NCBI GenBank assembly: GCA_946482595.1
Contig: CAMLSD010000087.1
Coordinates: 1-20,608 of the forward strand
Source: an uncultured Comamonadaceae bacterium
Lineage (GTDB): Bacteria; Pseudomonadota; Gammaproteobacteria; Burkholderiales; Burkholderiaceae
Direction of reading: 5' to 3'
DNA length: 20,608 nt
The notes under the pieces: model-generated
Seen by the model: only the letters and a program-made list of their open reading frames with translations
Databases searched by the model: none
What the model was told of the DNA's origin: nothing
Position numbers and translations under genes: made by a program
Shown here: positions 1 through 8,855 of the stretch, piece by piece
How the letters are laid out: every line of letters begins with the position of its first letter
How positions within the stretch are numbered: position 1 is the stretch's first letter

Positions 1-803
<803 letters not shown>

Positions 804-864
804 CGAGCGGCCGGCAGCGGGTGAATGCTTTGAAATAATGTCGGATTTTGCACGAAGACCCTCC
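804..864. promoter_or_regulatory. A+T-rich divergent promoter region between argA and hrpA
   Basis: Positions 823-852 form the only A+T-rich pocket between the two divergent genes. On the minus strand CATTAT (840-835) or CAAAAT (850-845) could serve as an argA -10 box. I see no convincing -35 for either direction. If the pocket is promoter for both genes, hrpA translation is more likely to begin at 865 than at 838. This is inference from composition only. Confidence 0.3.
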
Positions 865-3800
865 ATGACCCGAAGTCCGCGGCCACGCGCCCCCACGGCT
901 GCGAACCCCATCGACGCTCAGGCGATCGAGTTCCCCGAATCCCTGCCGGTTTCCGGCCGGCGCGCCGAGATCGCGCAGGCGATGGCCGACCATCAGGTGG
1001 TCATCGTCTGCGGTGAAACCGGCTCGGGCAAGACCACCCAGCTCCCCAAGATCGCCCTGGCGATGGGACGGGGCTGGGGCACTGGCGGCCGGGGCCTGAT
1101 CGGGCATACCCAGCCCCGCCGCATTGCCGCATCGAGTGTGGCCAAGCGCATTGCCGAAGAGCTCAAGTCGCCACTGGGTGAACTGGTGGGCTACAAGGTG
1201 CGCTTCCAGGACAGGCTGTCCCCCGGGGCGTCGGTCAAGCTGATGACCGACGGCATCCTGCTGGCCGAGACCCAGACCGACCCGCTGCTCAAGGCCTACG
1301 ACACTCTCATCATCGATGAGGCGCACGAGCGCAGCCTGAACATCGACTTCCTGCTGGGCTACCTCAGGCAGATCCTGCCGCGTCGGCCCGACCTGAAGAT
1401 CGTCGTCACCTCGGCCACGATCGACGCCGACCGCTTTGCGCAGCACTTTGCCGGCCGGCGCGGGCCGGCACCGGTGATCCAGGTGTCCGGACGCCTGTAC
1501 CCGGTCGAACAGCGCTGGCGCGCCTTCGAGGAAAGCCGTGACTTCGACCTGAACGACGCGATTGCCGAGGCCGTCGACGAACTCTGGCGTGAAGGGCCGG
1601 GCGACGTGCTGGTCTTCCTGCCCGGCGAGCGCGAGATCCGTGAAGCGGCCGAGCACCTGCGCCGCCACCATCCGCCGGGCGTCGAGATCCTGCCGCTGTT
1701 CGCCCGCCTGAGTCAGCAGGAGCAGGACCGTGTCTTCGAGACCGGTGGCGCGCCGCGCATCGTGCTGGCCACCAACGTGGCCGAGACCTCGCTGACGGTG
1801 CCGGGCATCCGCTATGTGGTCGACTCCGGGCTGGCGCGGGTCAAGCGCTACAGCTATCGCAACAAGGTCGAGCAGCTCCAGGTCGAGCCGGTGAGCCAGG
1901 CGGCGGCCAACCAGCGTGCCGGGCGATGCGGGCGGGTCAGCAACGGCATCTGCATCCGGCTGTACGACGAGAAGGACTACACCGAGCGGCCGCGCTTTTC
2001 AGACCCCGAGATCCTGCGGTCGTCGCTGGCGGGTGTGATCCTGCGCATGAAGGCGCTGGGCCTGGGGCAGGTCGAGGACTTCCCGTTCATCGAGCCGCCG
2101 CCGCGCCGCGCCATCGCCGACGGCTACCAGTTGCTGGCCGAGCTGAATGCGGTCGATGACAACAATGAGCTCACGCCCATGGGGCGTGAGCTGTCGCGCC
2201 TGCCGCTGGACCCCCGGGTGGGCCGCATGATCATCGAGGCGCGCGACCGCCAGGCGCTCACCGAAGTGCTGATCGTGGCCAGTGCGCTGAGCGTGCAGGA
2301 CGTGCGCGACCGGCCCCTCGAGCAGCAGCAGGCCGCCGACGAGAAGCACCGCAAGTTCGACGACGAGAAGTCCGAGTTCAACGGCTATCTCAAGCTGTGG
2401 AAGTGGCTGGACGAGTCGCGCGGCGGTCACGGCAAGGACCACAAGCTGTCCAACCGCAAGCACGAGCAGTTGCTGCGCGACAACTTCGTCAACCCGCGCC
2501 GGGTGCGCGAGTGGCGCGACATCCACAGTCAGCTGCTCACCGTGGTGGCCGAGCACGGCTGGAAGCTCAATGCCAGCGCGGCCACCTACGAGCAGCTCCA
2601 CCTGTCGATGCTGGCCGGCCTGCTCGGCAACATCGGCTGCAAGAGCGATGACGACGAGTGGTACCTGGGCGCGCGTGGCATCAAGTTCTGGCGCCACCCC
2701 GGCGCCCACCTGAGCAAGAAGCCGGGGCGCTGGATCGTGGCGGCCGAGCTGGTCGAGACCACCCGGCTGTTCGGCCGCGGCCTGGCGGCCATCGAGCCGC
2801 AGTGGATCCCCACGGTGGCCGGCCACCTGCTGAAAAAGCAGTTGCTCGACCCGCACTGGGAGAAAAAGCCGGCCGAAGTGGTGGCCTTCGAGCGGGCCAC
2901 GCTGTACGGCATCGTCATCTACAACCAGAAGCGGGTGAACTTCGGCCAGGTCGACCCGGTGGCCGCACGCGAGATCTTCATCCGCGAGGCCCTGGTGGGC
3001 AACGAGTGGGAAACGAAACTGCCTTTCCTGGCCCACAACCAGAAGATGGTGCGCCAGGTCGAAGAGCTGGAACACAAGTCGCGACGCCAGGACGTGCTGG
3101 TCGACGACGAGCTGATCTACGCCTTCTACGACCAGCAACTGCCGGCCGACGTTCATTCCGGCCACAGCTTCGAGCGCTGGTATCGGCAGGAGCTGCAGCG
3201 CCAGCCCAAGCTGCTGTGGCTCACCCGCGACGAGCTGATGCGCCACGAGGCGGCCGGCATCACGACCGCGGCCTTCCCGAAGACCATCCGCCTGGGCGGC
3301 GTGGACTGTGCAGCGACCTACCTGCACGACCCCGGCGACAGCAAGGACGGTGTCACGGTGACCGTGCCGATCTATGCGCTCAACCAGGTCAGCGAGGAAC
3401 GCTGTGAATGGCTGGTGCCCGGCATGCTCAAGGACAAGGTGCTGGCCCTGGTGAAAAGCCTGCACCAGCGCCCGCGCTCGCGGCTCGTGCCCTTGCCCGA
3501 CTATGCGCAGTCCTTCGTGAACGAGCATGAGTTCGGGCACGGCAGCCTGATGGAGGTGCTGCTCAAGGCGGTGCGCGACCGCACCCAGCTCGACGTCAAG
3601 CGCGCTGATTTCAAGCTCGAGACCTTGCAGCCGCACCTGTTCATGAACTTCCGCGTGGTCGACGAACACGGACGCCAGCTGGGCATGGGCCGCAACCTGG
3701 CCACGCTGAAGGCCGAACTGGGTGCCCAGGCGCGCGGCGCGTTCCAGGCCCTGGCGGCACTGAAGCTGGGCTCGGCGGCGTCCGTGCCCTCCGAAGGACC

Positions 3801-4737
3801 CGGCCCTGCGCCGGCAGGCCGCGGCCCGGCGCCCCGCGCCCAGGCCTCGCCCGAATCTCCCCGGACCCCGACACCGCCCGCCCGCGCACCCGCACAGCAC
3901 ACCGCCTGGACCTTCGGCGAGCTGCCCGAGCTGATGGAAGTGCAGCGCGGCAGCCAGACCCTGATCGGGTTCCCGGCGTTGATCGACAAGGGCTCGCATG
4001 TCGAGATCGAGGTGTTCGACGAACCGGAGGTCGCCGCGTCGAAACACCGTGCCGGCCTGCGCCGCCTGGTGGCCCTGCAGATCAAGGAGCCGCTGAAGTA
4101 CCTCGAGAAGAACATTCCCGACCTGCAGAAGATGGCCGTGGCCTACATGAGCCTGGGCACCGCCGACGAACTGCGGGACCAGATCATCGACGTGGCGCTC
4201 GACCGGGCCTTCCTGCAGGAGCCGCTGCCGCAGGACGAATATGCATTCAAGGCACGGATCGAGGAAGGGCGCACCCGACTGAACCTGATTGCACAGGAAG
4301 TGGCGCGCCTGGCGGCGGGCATCCTGGTCGAATACCAGGCGGCGGCCCGCAAGATCAAGGACAGTCGGCCCCCGAAGGAGGTGGCGGACGATCTCGCGGC
4401 CCAGCTTCAGCGGCTCATGCCCAAGCGCTTCGTGCTCCAGACCCCGTATGCGCAGTTGCAGCACTATGCGCGTTACCTCAAGGGCATCGTGATGCGGCTG
4501 GACAAGCTGCGGGCCGACCCGGCGCGCGATGCTGCCCGCCTGGCCGAGTTGCGCCCGCTGGAACAACGCTACACCCGGCGCCTGGCCGAACTCAAAGGGC
4601 AGGGCGATGCTCGGCTCGATGAGTTCCGCTGGCTGCTCGAAGAACTCCGCATCAGCCTGTTCGCACAGGAGCTGCGCACCCCTCAACCGGTCTCGGTCAA
4701 GCGCCTGGAAAAGGCCTGGACGCAGATCGGGCATTGA
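838..4737 (+). CDS. hrpA: ATP-dependent RNA helicase HrpA (DEAH box)
   Basis: Cytoplasmic RNA helicase of the DEAH/RHA family, about 1299 residues, close to the roughly 1300 of E. coli HrpA. From the 838 ATG, the Walker A motif GETGSGKT lies near residues 59-66, DEAH at 160-163, SAT at 192-194, and motif VI QRAGRCGR at 359-366. The helicase-associated region follows, then a long C-terminal part typical of HrpA (DUF3418-type). A proline/alanine-rich linker at residues about 979-1021 splits that C-terminal part. In E. coli HrpA has been tied to mRNA processing and rescue of stalled ribosomes; that role is assumed here. Start choice is uncertain: ATG 838 has only a distant GGTGA, while ATG 865 (nine codons later) has GAAG seven bases upstream. 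An in-frame GTG at 781 would overlap argA and is unlikely. The gene appears to be transcribed alone. Confidence 0.95.
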   Translation: MSDFARRPSMTRSPRPRAPTAANPIDAQAIEFPESLPVSGRRAEIAQAMADHQVVIVCGETGSGKTTQLPKIALAMGRGWGTGGRGLIGHTQPRRIAASSVAKRIAEELKSPLGELVGYKVRFQDRLSPGASVKLMTDGILLAETQTDPLLKAYDTLIIDEAHERSLNIDFLLGYLRQILPRRPDLKIVVTSATIDADRFAQHFAGRRGPAPVIQVSGRLYPVEQRWRAFEESRDFDLNDAIAEAVDELWREGPGDVLVFLPGEREIREAAEHLRRHHPPGVEILPLFARLSQQEQDRVFETGGAPRIVLATNVAETSLTVPGIRYVVDSGLARVKRYSYRNKVEQLQVEPVSQAAANQRAGRCGRVSNGICIRLYDEKDYTERPRFSDPEILRSSLAGVILRMKALGLGQVEDFPFIEPPPRRAIADGYQLLAELNAVDDNNELTPMGRELSRLPLDPRVGRMIIEARDRQALTEVLIVASALSVQDVRDRPLEQQQAADEKHRKFDDEKSEFNGYLKLWKWLDESRGGHGKDHKLSNRKHEQLLRDNFVNPRRVREWRDIHSQLLTVVAEHGWKLNASAATYEQLHLSMLAGLLGNIGCKSDDDEWYLGARGIKFWRHPGAHLSKKPGRWIVAAELVETTRLFGRGLAAIEPQWIPTVAGHLLKKQLLDPHWEKKPAEVVAFERATLYGIVIYNQKRVNFGQVDPVAAREIFIREALVGNEWETKLPFLAHNQKMVRQVEELEHKSRRQDVLVDDELIYAFYDQQLPADVHSGHSFERWYRQELQRQPKLLWLTRDELMRHEAAGITTAAFPKTIRLGGVDCAATYLHDPGDSKDGVTVTVPIYALNQVSEERCEWLVPGMLKDKVLALVKSLHQRPRSRLVPLPDYAQSFVNEHEFGHGSLMEVLLKAVRDRTQLDVKRADFKLETLQPHLFMNFRVVDEHGRQLGMGRNLATLKAELGAQARGAFQALAALKLGSAASVPSEGPGPAPAGRGPAPRAQASPESPRTPTPPARAPAQHTAWTFGELPELMEVQRGSQTLIGFPALIDKGSHVEIEVFDEPEVAASKHRAGLRRLVALQIKEPLKYLEKNIPDLQKMAVAYMSLGTADELRDQIIDVALDRAFLQEPLPQDEYAFKARIEEGRTRLNLIAQEVARLAAGILVEYQAAARKIKDSRPPKEVADDLAAQLQRLMPKRFVLQTPYAQLQHYARYLKGIVMRLDKLRADPARDAARLAELRPLEQRYTRRLAELKGQGDARLDEFRWLLEELRISLFAQELRTPQPVSVKRLEKAWTQIGH

Positions 4738-4738
4738 C

Positions 4739-4760
4739 CGCGGCGGCCCCGGTTGCCGCG
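4739..4760 (+). terminator. GC-rich hairpin just after hrpA, possible terminator
   Basis: CGCGGC at 4739-4744 pairs with GCCGCG at 4755-4760 around a 10-base loop, starting two bases after the hrpA stop. There is no T tract, so it is at best a weak or factor-assisted terminator. GC-rich DNA makes such stems common by chance. Confidence 0.22.
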
Positions 4761-4835
4761 TGCACCCGGCGGCCGTGAGCGCCCCCCTGGAACCTGACGG
4801 CAGCCTGCATCCGGGCCGGATCGGGTAATCCCTGA

Positions 4836-4863
4836 GAGACAACCAGGAGTCTGTTCCTAAAAT
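4836..4863 (+). promoter_or_regulatory. Candidate sigma-70 promoter of the sugar operon
   Basis: GAGACA at 4836-4841 (four of six matches to TTGACA), a 16-bp spacer, then TAAAAT at 4858-4863 (five of six matches to TATAAT). Transcription would start near 4870, inside the palindrome at 4861-4883, leaving a leader of about 26 bases before the GTG at 4896. Overlap of the -10 box and start site with the palindrome fits repression by a bound dimer. Seen in the sequence, untested. Confidence 0.5.
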
Positions 4864-4883
4864 TAATTCAACTTGAATTAATT
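4861..4883. promoter_or_regulatory. Perfect 23-bp palindrome, probable operator of the ROK repressor
   Basis: Half-site AATTAATTCAA at 4861-4871, a single central C at 4872, then the exact inverted half-site TTGAATTAATT at 4873-4883. Eleven-base perfect arms with a one-base centre, all A/T except the innermost C/G pair, stand out strongly in this GC-rich window. It ends 12 bases before the start codon of the ROK regulator and covers the predicted transcription start. ROK repressors usually bind A/T-rich palindromes as dimers, so autoregulation and control of the downstream transport genes is the likely role. I saw no second copy elsewhere in the window. Confidence 0.75.
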
Positions 4884-4895
4884 AATAGGCCTGAC

Positions 4896-6140
4896 GTGAC
4901 TAGCACCCGACTCGGACGCGGCACCAACTCGGTCAACCTGCGCCAGTACAACGAGCGCACGCTGCTGCAGCGCCTGCGCCGGGCCGGCGAGGCCTCCAAG
5001 GCCGACCTGGCACGCTGGGCCCAGCTGACGAACACGGCGGTGGGCAGCATCGTCCAGGCGCTGGAGGAGGCCGGCCTGATCGAGGTGTTCGGCCGGCGCC
5101 AGGACGGCGGGCGCGGCCAGCCGGCCAGCCTCTACCGGCTCAACCCGAAAGGGGCCTTTGGTGTGGGTGTGCGGCTGGACCGCACCAGCATCGAGACGGT
5201 GCTGGTCGACCTGAGCGGGCGCATCCTTGCACGCCAGGCGCACGACATGCTGCTGCCCCATCCGGACAAGGCGCTGGAGATCGTCCGGCGTGACGTGGCC
5301 ACGGTGCTCGGCGTGCTTGACGACGCCCAGCGGCAGCGCCTGACGGGCGTTGGACTGGCCCAGCCGTACAACCTGGGCAGCTGGCTGCACGAGCTTGGCC
5401 TGCAGGCGGACTTCCGGATGTGGGACGAGGTCGACTTCGGGAGCGCGCTGTCCGAGGCGGTGCAGCAGCCCGTCTTCAAGGAAAACGACGGCAATGCCGC
5501 CGCGATCGCCGAGCTGTTTTTCGGCGTGGGCCAGCATGCCGACGACTTCCTGTATCTCTTCCTCGGGCCGGCCATCGGCGGCGGGGTGGTCATCGACGGC
5601 GAGGGGCTGCGTGGCAGCAGCGGCAATGCGGCCGACGTGGCCATGATGCCGGTGCTCCCGAGCCGGCTCGACTCGGCGCCCAGCACCGGCAAGCGCTGGG
5701 ACATCCTGCTGTCACGCGCCTCGCTCAATGCACTGACGCGCCACCTGCGTCACCACGGTGCGCCGGTGAACGGGCGAGCCGACCTCGAGGTGCTGTTCGA
5801 GCAGCGCCACCCCGCTGCGCGCGAATGGCTCGAAGACTGTGTCGATGCCCTCGTGCCCGCCGTGCGCGCCGCGCTGGCGGTGCTGGACGTGCCGGTGTGC
5901 GTGATCGACGCCGACATCGACGGCGGGCTGATCGACGAGCTGCGCCAGCGGCTCGACCAGGGGCTGCGCGAGATCGCGCCCGAATCGCGCGGCGTGCCGC
6001 AACTGCTGCGCGGCAGCTTCGGCATCGATGCGGGTGCCATCGGGGCAGCCAGCCTGCCGATGTTCTTCAACTTCTCGCCGCGCGCCGGTGTGCTGCGGGG
6101 CGAAGCCCCTCGCAAGAACCTGGAGGCTGCTCATGGATGA
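4896..6140 (+). CDS. ROK-family transcriptional repressor of the sugar operon
   Basis: A 414-residue regulator with an N-terminal winged helix-turn-helix (about residues 12-70, including [30 protein letters not shown]) followed by a ROK sugar-kinase-like domain. NDGN at residues 197-200 corresponds to the conserved NDxN of the fold, and [26 protein letters not shown] follows. The cysteine-rich zinc motif (CxCGxxGCxE type) of classical NagC/Mlc proteins is absent: the stretch after GNAADV reads [19 protein letters not shown]. The predicted start is GTG at 4896, which gives the usual lead-in [11 protein letters not shown]; only a weak TAGG lies upstream. The gene overlaps the ABC ATPase gene by eight bases, so repressor and transporter are on one message. 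By context it should respond to the imported sugar or its phosphate; FrcR-like is the closest analogy. The effector is unknown. Confidence 0.9.
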   Translation: MTSTRLGRGTNSVNLRQYNERTLLQRLRRAGEASKADLARWAQLTNTAVGSIVQALEEAGLIEVFGRRQDGGRGQPASLYRLNPKGAFGVGVRLDRTSIETVLVDLSGRILARQAHDMLLPHPDKALEIVRRDVATVLGVLDDAQRQRLTGVGLAQPYNLGSWLHELGLQADFRMWDEVDFGSALSEAVQQPVFKENDGNAAAIAELFFGVGQHADDFLYLFLGPAIGGGVVIDGEGLRGSSGNAADVAMMPVLPSRLDSAPSTGKRWDILLSRASLNALTRHLRHHGAPVNGRADLEVLFEQRHPAAREWLEDCVDALVPAVRAALAVLDVPVCVIDADIDGGLIDELRQRLDQGLREIAPESRGVPQLLRGSFGIDAGAIGAASLPMFFNFSPRAGVLRGEAPRKNLEAAHG

Positions 6141-7713
6141 GAACCGCACTGCGCTGCTCGAGCTGCGCCGCGTGTCCAAGACCTTTCCCGGCGTCAAGGC
6201 GCTGCGCGACGTGCAGTTGCGCGTGCATGCGGGGGAAGTGCATGCGCTGATGGGTGAAAACGGCGCGGGCAAGTCCACGCTGATGAAGATCCTGTCGGGG
6301 GCCTACCTCGCCGACCCGGGCGCCGAGATCCTGTTCGACGGCCAGCGGGTCGAGATCGACGGGCCGCTGGCGGCCAAGGCGCATGGTGTGTCGGTGATCT
6401 ACCAGGAGCTCAGCCTGGCGCCCAACCTGAGCGTGGCCGAGAACATCTACCTGGGCCGTGCGGTGCAACGCGCCGGGCAGGTCGACCGGGCCGCGATGGC
6501 ACGGGCCTGTGAGGCGGCGCTCCAGCGCCTGGGCGCCGACTTCGGCCCCCGAACGTTGGTCGCGAGTCTGTCGATCGCACAGCGCCAGCTCGTCGAGATC
6601 GCGCGTGCGCTGCACTTTGACGCCCGCGTGCTGGTGATGGACGAACCGACCACCCCGCTGTCCACCCACGAAACCGACCGGCTGTTCGCGCTGATCCGCC
6701 AGTTGCGCGCCGAGGGCCTGGCCATCATCTACATCAGCCACCGCATGGCCGAGATCGACGAACTGGCCGACCGGGTGACGGTGCTGCGCGACGGCACCTA
6801 TGTCGGCACCCTGAGCCGGGCCGAGCTGTCCCAGGATCGGCTCGTGAAGATGATGGTGGGCCGCGATCTGTCGGGCTTCTACGTGAAGGACCATGCCCAG
6901 ACCGCACCGGCCGACGCACCGGTGGTGCTGTCGGTGCGCGACATGAGCGATCACCGGCGGGTGCGCGGCTGCAGCTTCGACCTGCATGCCGGCGAAGTGC
7001 TGGGGCTGGCCGGGCTGGTCGGGGCAGGGCGCACCGAGCTGGCGCGACTGGTGTTCGGTGCCGACGAGCGTGCGTCCGGAACCATTCACGTGGACGGCAG
7101 GGAGCTGGACTGCCGCGGACCGGCGGACGCGATCCGCGCCGGCATCGTCTATCTCACTGAAGATCGCAAGGGCCAGGGCCTGTTCCTGGACATGAGCGTC
7201 CACGAGAACGTCAATGTGATGGCCAACCCGGTGGACGCGAGCCGCGGGGGACGGCTGGATCTGGCACGCGCCGCGGCACGCACCCGCGAGGCCATCGAGC
7301 GCCTGGGCATCCGCGTGGCGTCGCCGAAGGTCAATGTGGGGGCGCTGTCGGGCGGCAACCAGCAGAAGGTGCTGCTGGCCCGGCTGCTGCAGGTGGCGCC
7401 GCGTGTGCTGATCCTGGACGAGCCCACGCGCGGCGTGGACATTGGCGCCAAGTCCGAGATCTACCGCCTCATCGATGCGCTTGCACGGCAGGGCGTTGCC
7501 GTGCTGGTGATCTCGAGCGAACTGCCCGAGATCGTTGGCGTGTGCGACCGCGTGCTGGTGATGCGCGAAGGCCACCTGGCCGGCGAACTCGCCGGCCGGG
7601 CCATCACGCAGGAGGCCATCGTGGCGCTGGCCACCGGCGCCCAGGAGGCGGCGCACACCGCAGCCGCCCGACCCACCCCGACCGATCCGTCCCCCCAGGC
7701 CGTGCCGGCCTGA
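6133..7713 (+). CDS. frcA: Sugar ABC transporter ATP-binding protein, CUT2 family (FrcA/RbsA-like)
   Basis: A 526-residue cytoplasmic ATPase with two fused nucleotide-binding domains, the hallmark of the CUT2 sugar importers. Domain 1: Walker [10 protein letters not shown] at residues 41-49, signature [15 protein letters not shown] from 146, Walker B VLVMDEPT with D170/E171. Domain 2: degenerate Walker [10 protein letters not shown] from residue 294, where arginine replaces the usual lysine as is normal in this family, signature LSGGNQQK from 405, then [18 protein letters not shown]. The start at ATG 6133 has GGAG seven bases upstream and overlaps the repressor stop. An in-frame ATG at 6028 lies inside the repressor gene and is rejected. 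A short Pro/Ala-rich tail ends the protein. It powers import through the permease encoded next. The symbol is by analogy with fructose clusters; ribose or another monosaccharide is possible. Confidence 0.93.
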   Translation: MDENRTALLELRRVSKTFPGVKALRDVQLRVHAGEVHALMGENGAGKSTLMKILSGAYLADPGAEILFDGQRVEIDGPLAAKAHGVSVIYQELSLAPNLSVAENIYLGRAVQRAGQVDRAAMARACEAALQRLGADFGPRTLVASLSIAQRQLVEIARALHFDARVLVMDEPTTPLSTHETDRLFALIRQLRAEGLAIIYISHRMAEIDELADRVTVLRDGTYVGTLSRAELSQDRLVKMMVGRDLSGFYVKDHAQTAPADAPVVLSVRDMSDHRRVRGCSFDLHAGEVLGLAGLVGAGRTELARLVFGADERASGTIHVDGRELDCRGPADAIRAGIVYLTEDRKGQGLFLDMSVHENVNVMANPVDASRGGRLDLARAAARTREAIERLGIRVASPKVNVGALSGGNQQKVLLARLLQVAPRVLILDEPTRGVDIGAKSEIYRLIDALARQGVAVLVISSELPEIVGVCDRVLVMREGHLAGELAGRAITQEAIVALATGAQEAAHTAAARPTPTDPSPQAVPA

Positions 7714-7742
7714 GTGGCCCGAGACGCCACGGCAGAAGCCCC

Positions 7743-7771
7743 AAGGAGTTGCCATGAAGGAGACCACCATG
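7743..7771 (+). promoter_or_regulatory. Two consecutive ribosome binding sites before two in-frame starts
   Basis: AAGGAG at 7743-7748 lies five bases before ATG 7754, and a second AAGGAG at 7757-7762, formed by codons 2-3, lies six bases before an in-frame ATG at 7769. Either start is well supported. The two products would differ by only five residues at the cytoplasmic N-terminus. Confidence 0.6.
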
Positions 7772-8758
7772 ACCCTGTCGAGCCCGCCGACCCGCGGCCC
7801 TGCCGACGCCCGGGCCCGCCTGCAGCAAGGGCTGCGCACGCTGGGCATGCTGCCGGTGCTGCTGTTGCTGTGCCTCGGATTCGCCTTGTCCACCGAGAAC
7901 TTCGCCAGCTGGCAGAACCTGTCGATCGTGACCCAGCAGGCGTCGATCAACATCGTGCTGGCAGCCGGCATGACCTTCGTGATCCTGACGGCCGGCATCG
8001 ACCTGTCGGTCGGTGCGATCCTGGCGGCTTCGGCCGTGGTGGCCATGCTCGTGTCGCAGTCGCCGCAGTTCGGCATGCTGGGGATCGCCGCCGGCATGGT
8101 GTGCGGGCTGGCCTTCGGGCTGGTCAACGGGGTGCTCGTGGCCTTCTTCAGGCTGCCGCCGTTCATCGTGACGCTCGGTGCACTCACGGCCGTGCGTGGC
8201 ATCGCCCGGCTGCTGGGCAACGACACGACGGTGTTCAACCCGCAGTTGCCGTTCGCCTTCATCGGCAATGGCAGCCTGTTCGGCGTGCCCTGGCTCGTGA
8301 TCATCGCGTTCGCGGTGATCGCGGTGTCCTGGTTCATCCTGCGCCGCACGGTGCTGGGCCTGAACATCTATGCGGTGGGCAGCAACCCCGAAGCCGCGCG
8401 CCTGTCGGGCATCAAGGTGTGGGCGGTGCTGCTGTTCGTCTATGCCATGTCGGGGCTGCTCTCGGGGCTGGGCGGCGTGATGTCGGCATCGCGCCTGTAT
8501 GCGGCCAACGGCCTGCAGCTCGGGCAGTCCTATGAGCTGGATGCGATTGCGGCGGTGATCCTGGGCGGCACCAGTTTTGTCGGCGGCGTGGGCTCCATCG
8601 TGGGCACGCTGATCGGGGCGCTGATCATCGCGGTGCTGTCGAACGGGCTGATCCTGATGGGGGTCTCCGACATCTGGCAATACATCGTCAAGGGCCTGGT
8701 GATCATCGGCGCCGTGGCACTGGATCGCTACCGCCGCAAGGACTCGGCACGCACCTGA
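7754..8758 (+). CDS. frcC: Sugar ABC transporter permease, CUT2 family (FrcC/RbsC-like)
   Basis: A 334-residue inner-membrane permease. After a polar N-terminus of about 30 residues, the protein is made of successive hydrophobic segments (first LGMLPVLLLLCLGFAL, last IVKGLVIIGAVAL), roughly eight to ten. Family landmarks are GMTFVILTAGIDLSVGAILA, the cytoplasmic coupling-type segment AVGSNPEAARLSGI, and YELDAIAAVILGGTSFVGGVGSI. Length matches RbsC/FrcC proteins. It sits 40 bases after the ATPase gene and has a strong AAGGAG. A single CUT2 permease gene normally yields a homodimer, paired with the double ATPase upstream and the binding protein downstream. ATG 7769 is an equally plausible start. 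Confidence 0.93.
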   Translation: MKETTMTLSSPPTRGPADARARLQQGLRTLGMLPVLLLLCLGFALSTENFASWQNLSIVTQQASINIVLAAGMTFVILTAGIDLSVGAILAASAVVAMLVSQSPQFGMLGIAAGMVCGLAFGLVNGVLVAFFRLPPFIVTLGALTAVRGIARLLGNDTTVFNPQLPFAFIGNGSLFGVPWLVIIAFAVIAVSWFILRRTVLGLNIYAVGSNPEAARLSGIKVWAVLLFVYAMSGLLSGLGGVMSASRLYAANGLQLGQSYELDAIAAVILGGTSFVGGVGSIVGTLIGALIIAVLSNGLILMGVSDIWQYIVKGLVIIGAVALDRYRRKDSART

Positions 8759-8786
8759 ACGCAACCACACACCGGACTTCGGCGCA

Positions 8787-8855
8787 GTGCAGCCCGGTCG
8801 TCGGCTGCGCCCACCTCACACCACACCTCACACGACCACCACAGGAGATGAACCC
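8787..8855 (+). promoter_or_regulatory. Intercistronic hairpin and G-poor leader before the binding-protein gene
   Basis: GTGCAGCC at 8787-8794 pairs with GGCTGCGC at 8803-8810 (8 bp, one G-U) around an 8-base loop. It is followed by a C/A-rich stretch with almost no G, holding the direct repeat CACCTCACAC at 8812-8821 and 8824-8833, then AGGAG at 8843-8847 before ATG 8856. The hairpin could protect a processed binding-protein message from 5' decay or limit read-through, and the unstructured leader would favour ribosome loading. The structure is seen; the role is inferred. Confidence 0.45.

Noticed and set aside
1999..4842. A 947-codon open frame on the minus strand opposite hrpA
   Set aside because: Its translation is low-complexity and rich in Gln, His, Arg and Leu, typical of the antisense of GC-rich coding DNA, while the plus strand encodes a complete HrpA with all helicase motifs.
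6028..6132. Upstream ATG extension of the ABC ATPase
   Set aside because: It would lie wholly inside the repressor gene and adds Arg/Cys-rich residues unlike the family; ATG 6133 has a good ribosome binding site.
7578..7597. 8-bp perfect stem GGCCGGCG/CGCCGGCC within the ATPase gene
   Set aside because: It lies inside coding sequence for LAGELAGRA, is explained by codons in GC-rich DNA, and has no positional reason to be regulatory.
6067..8367. A 766-codon open frame on the minus strand opposite the ATPase and permease genes
   Set aside because: It spans two clear plus-strand genes and shows no recognisable domain; it is an antisense shadow.
8787..8855. N-terminal extension of the binding protein from an upstream in-frame start
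   Set aside because: It would bury the signal peptide behind 23 residues and lacks a ribosome binding site; ATG 8856 has AGGAG and begins a proper signal peptide.
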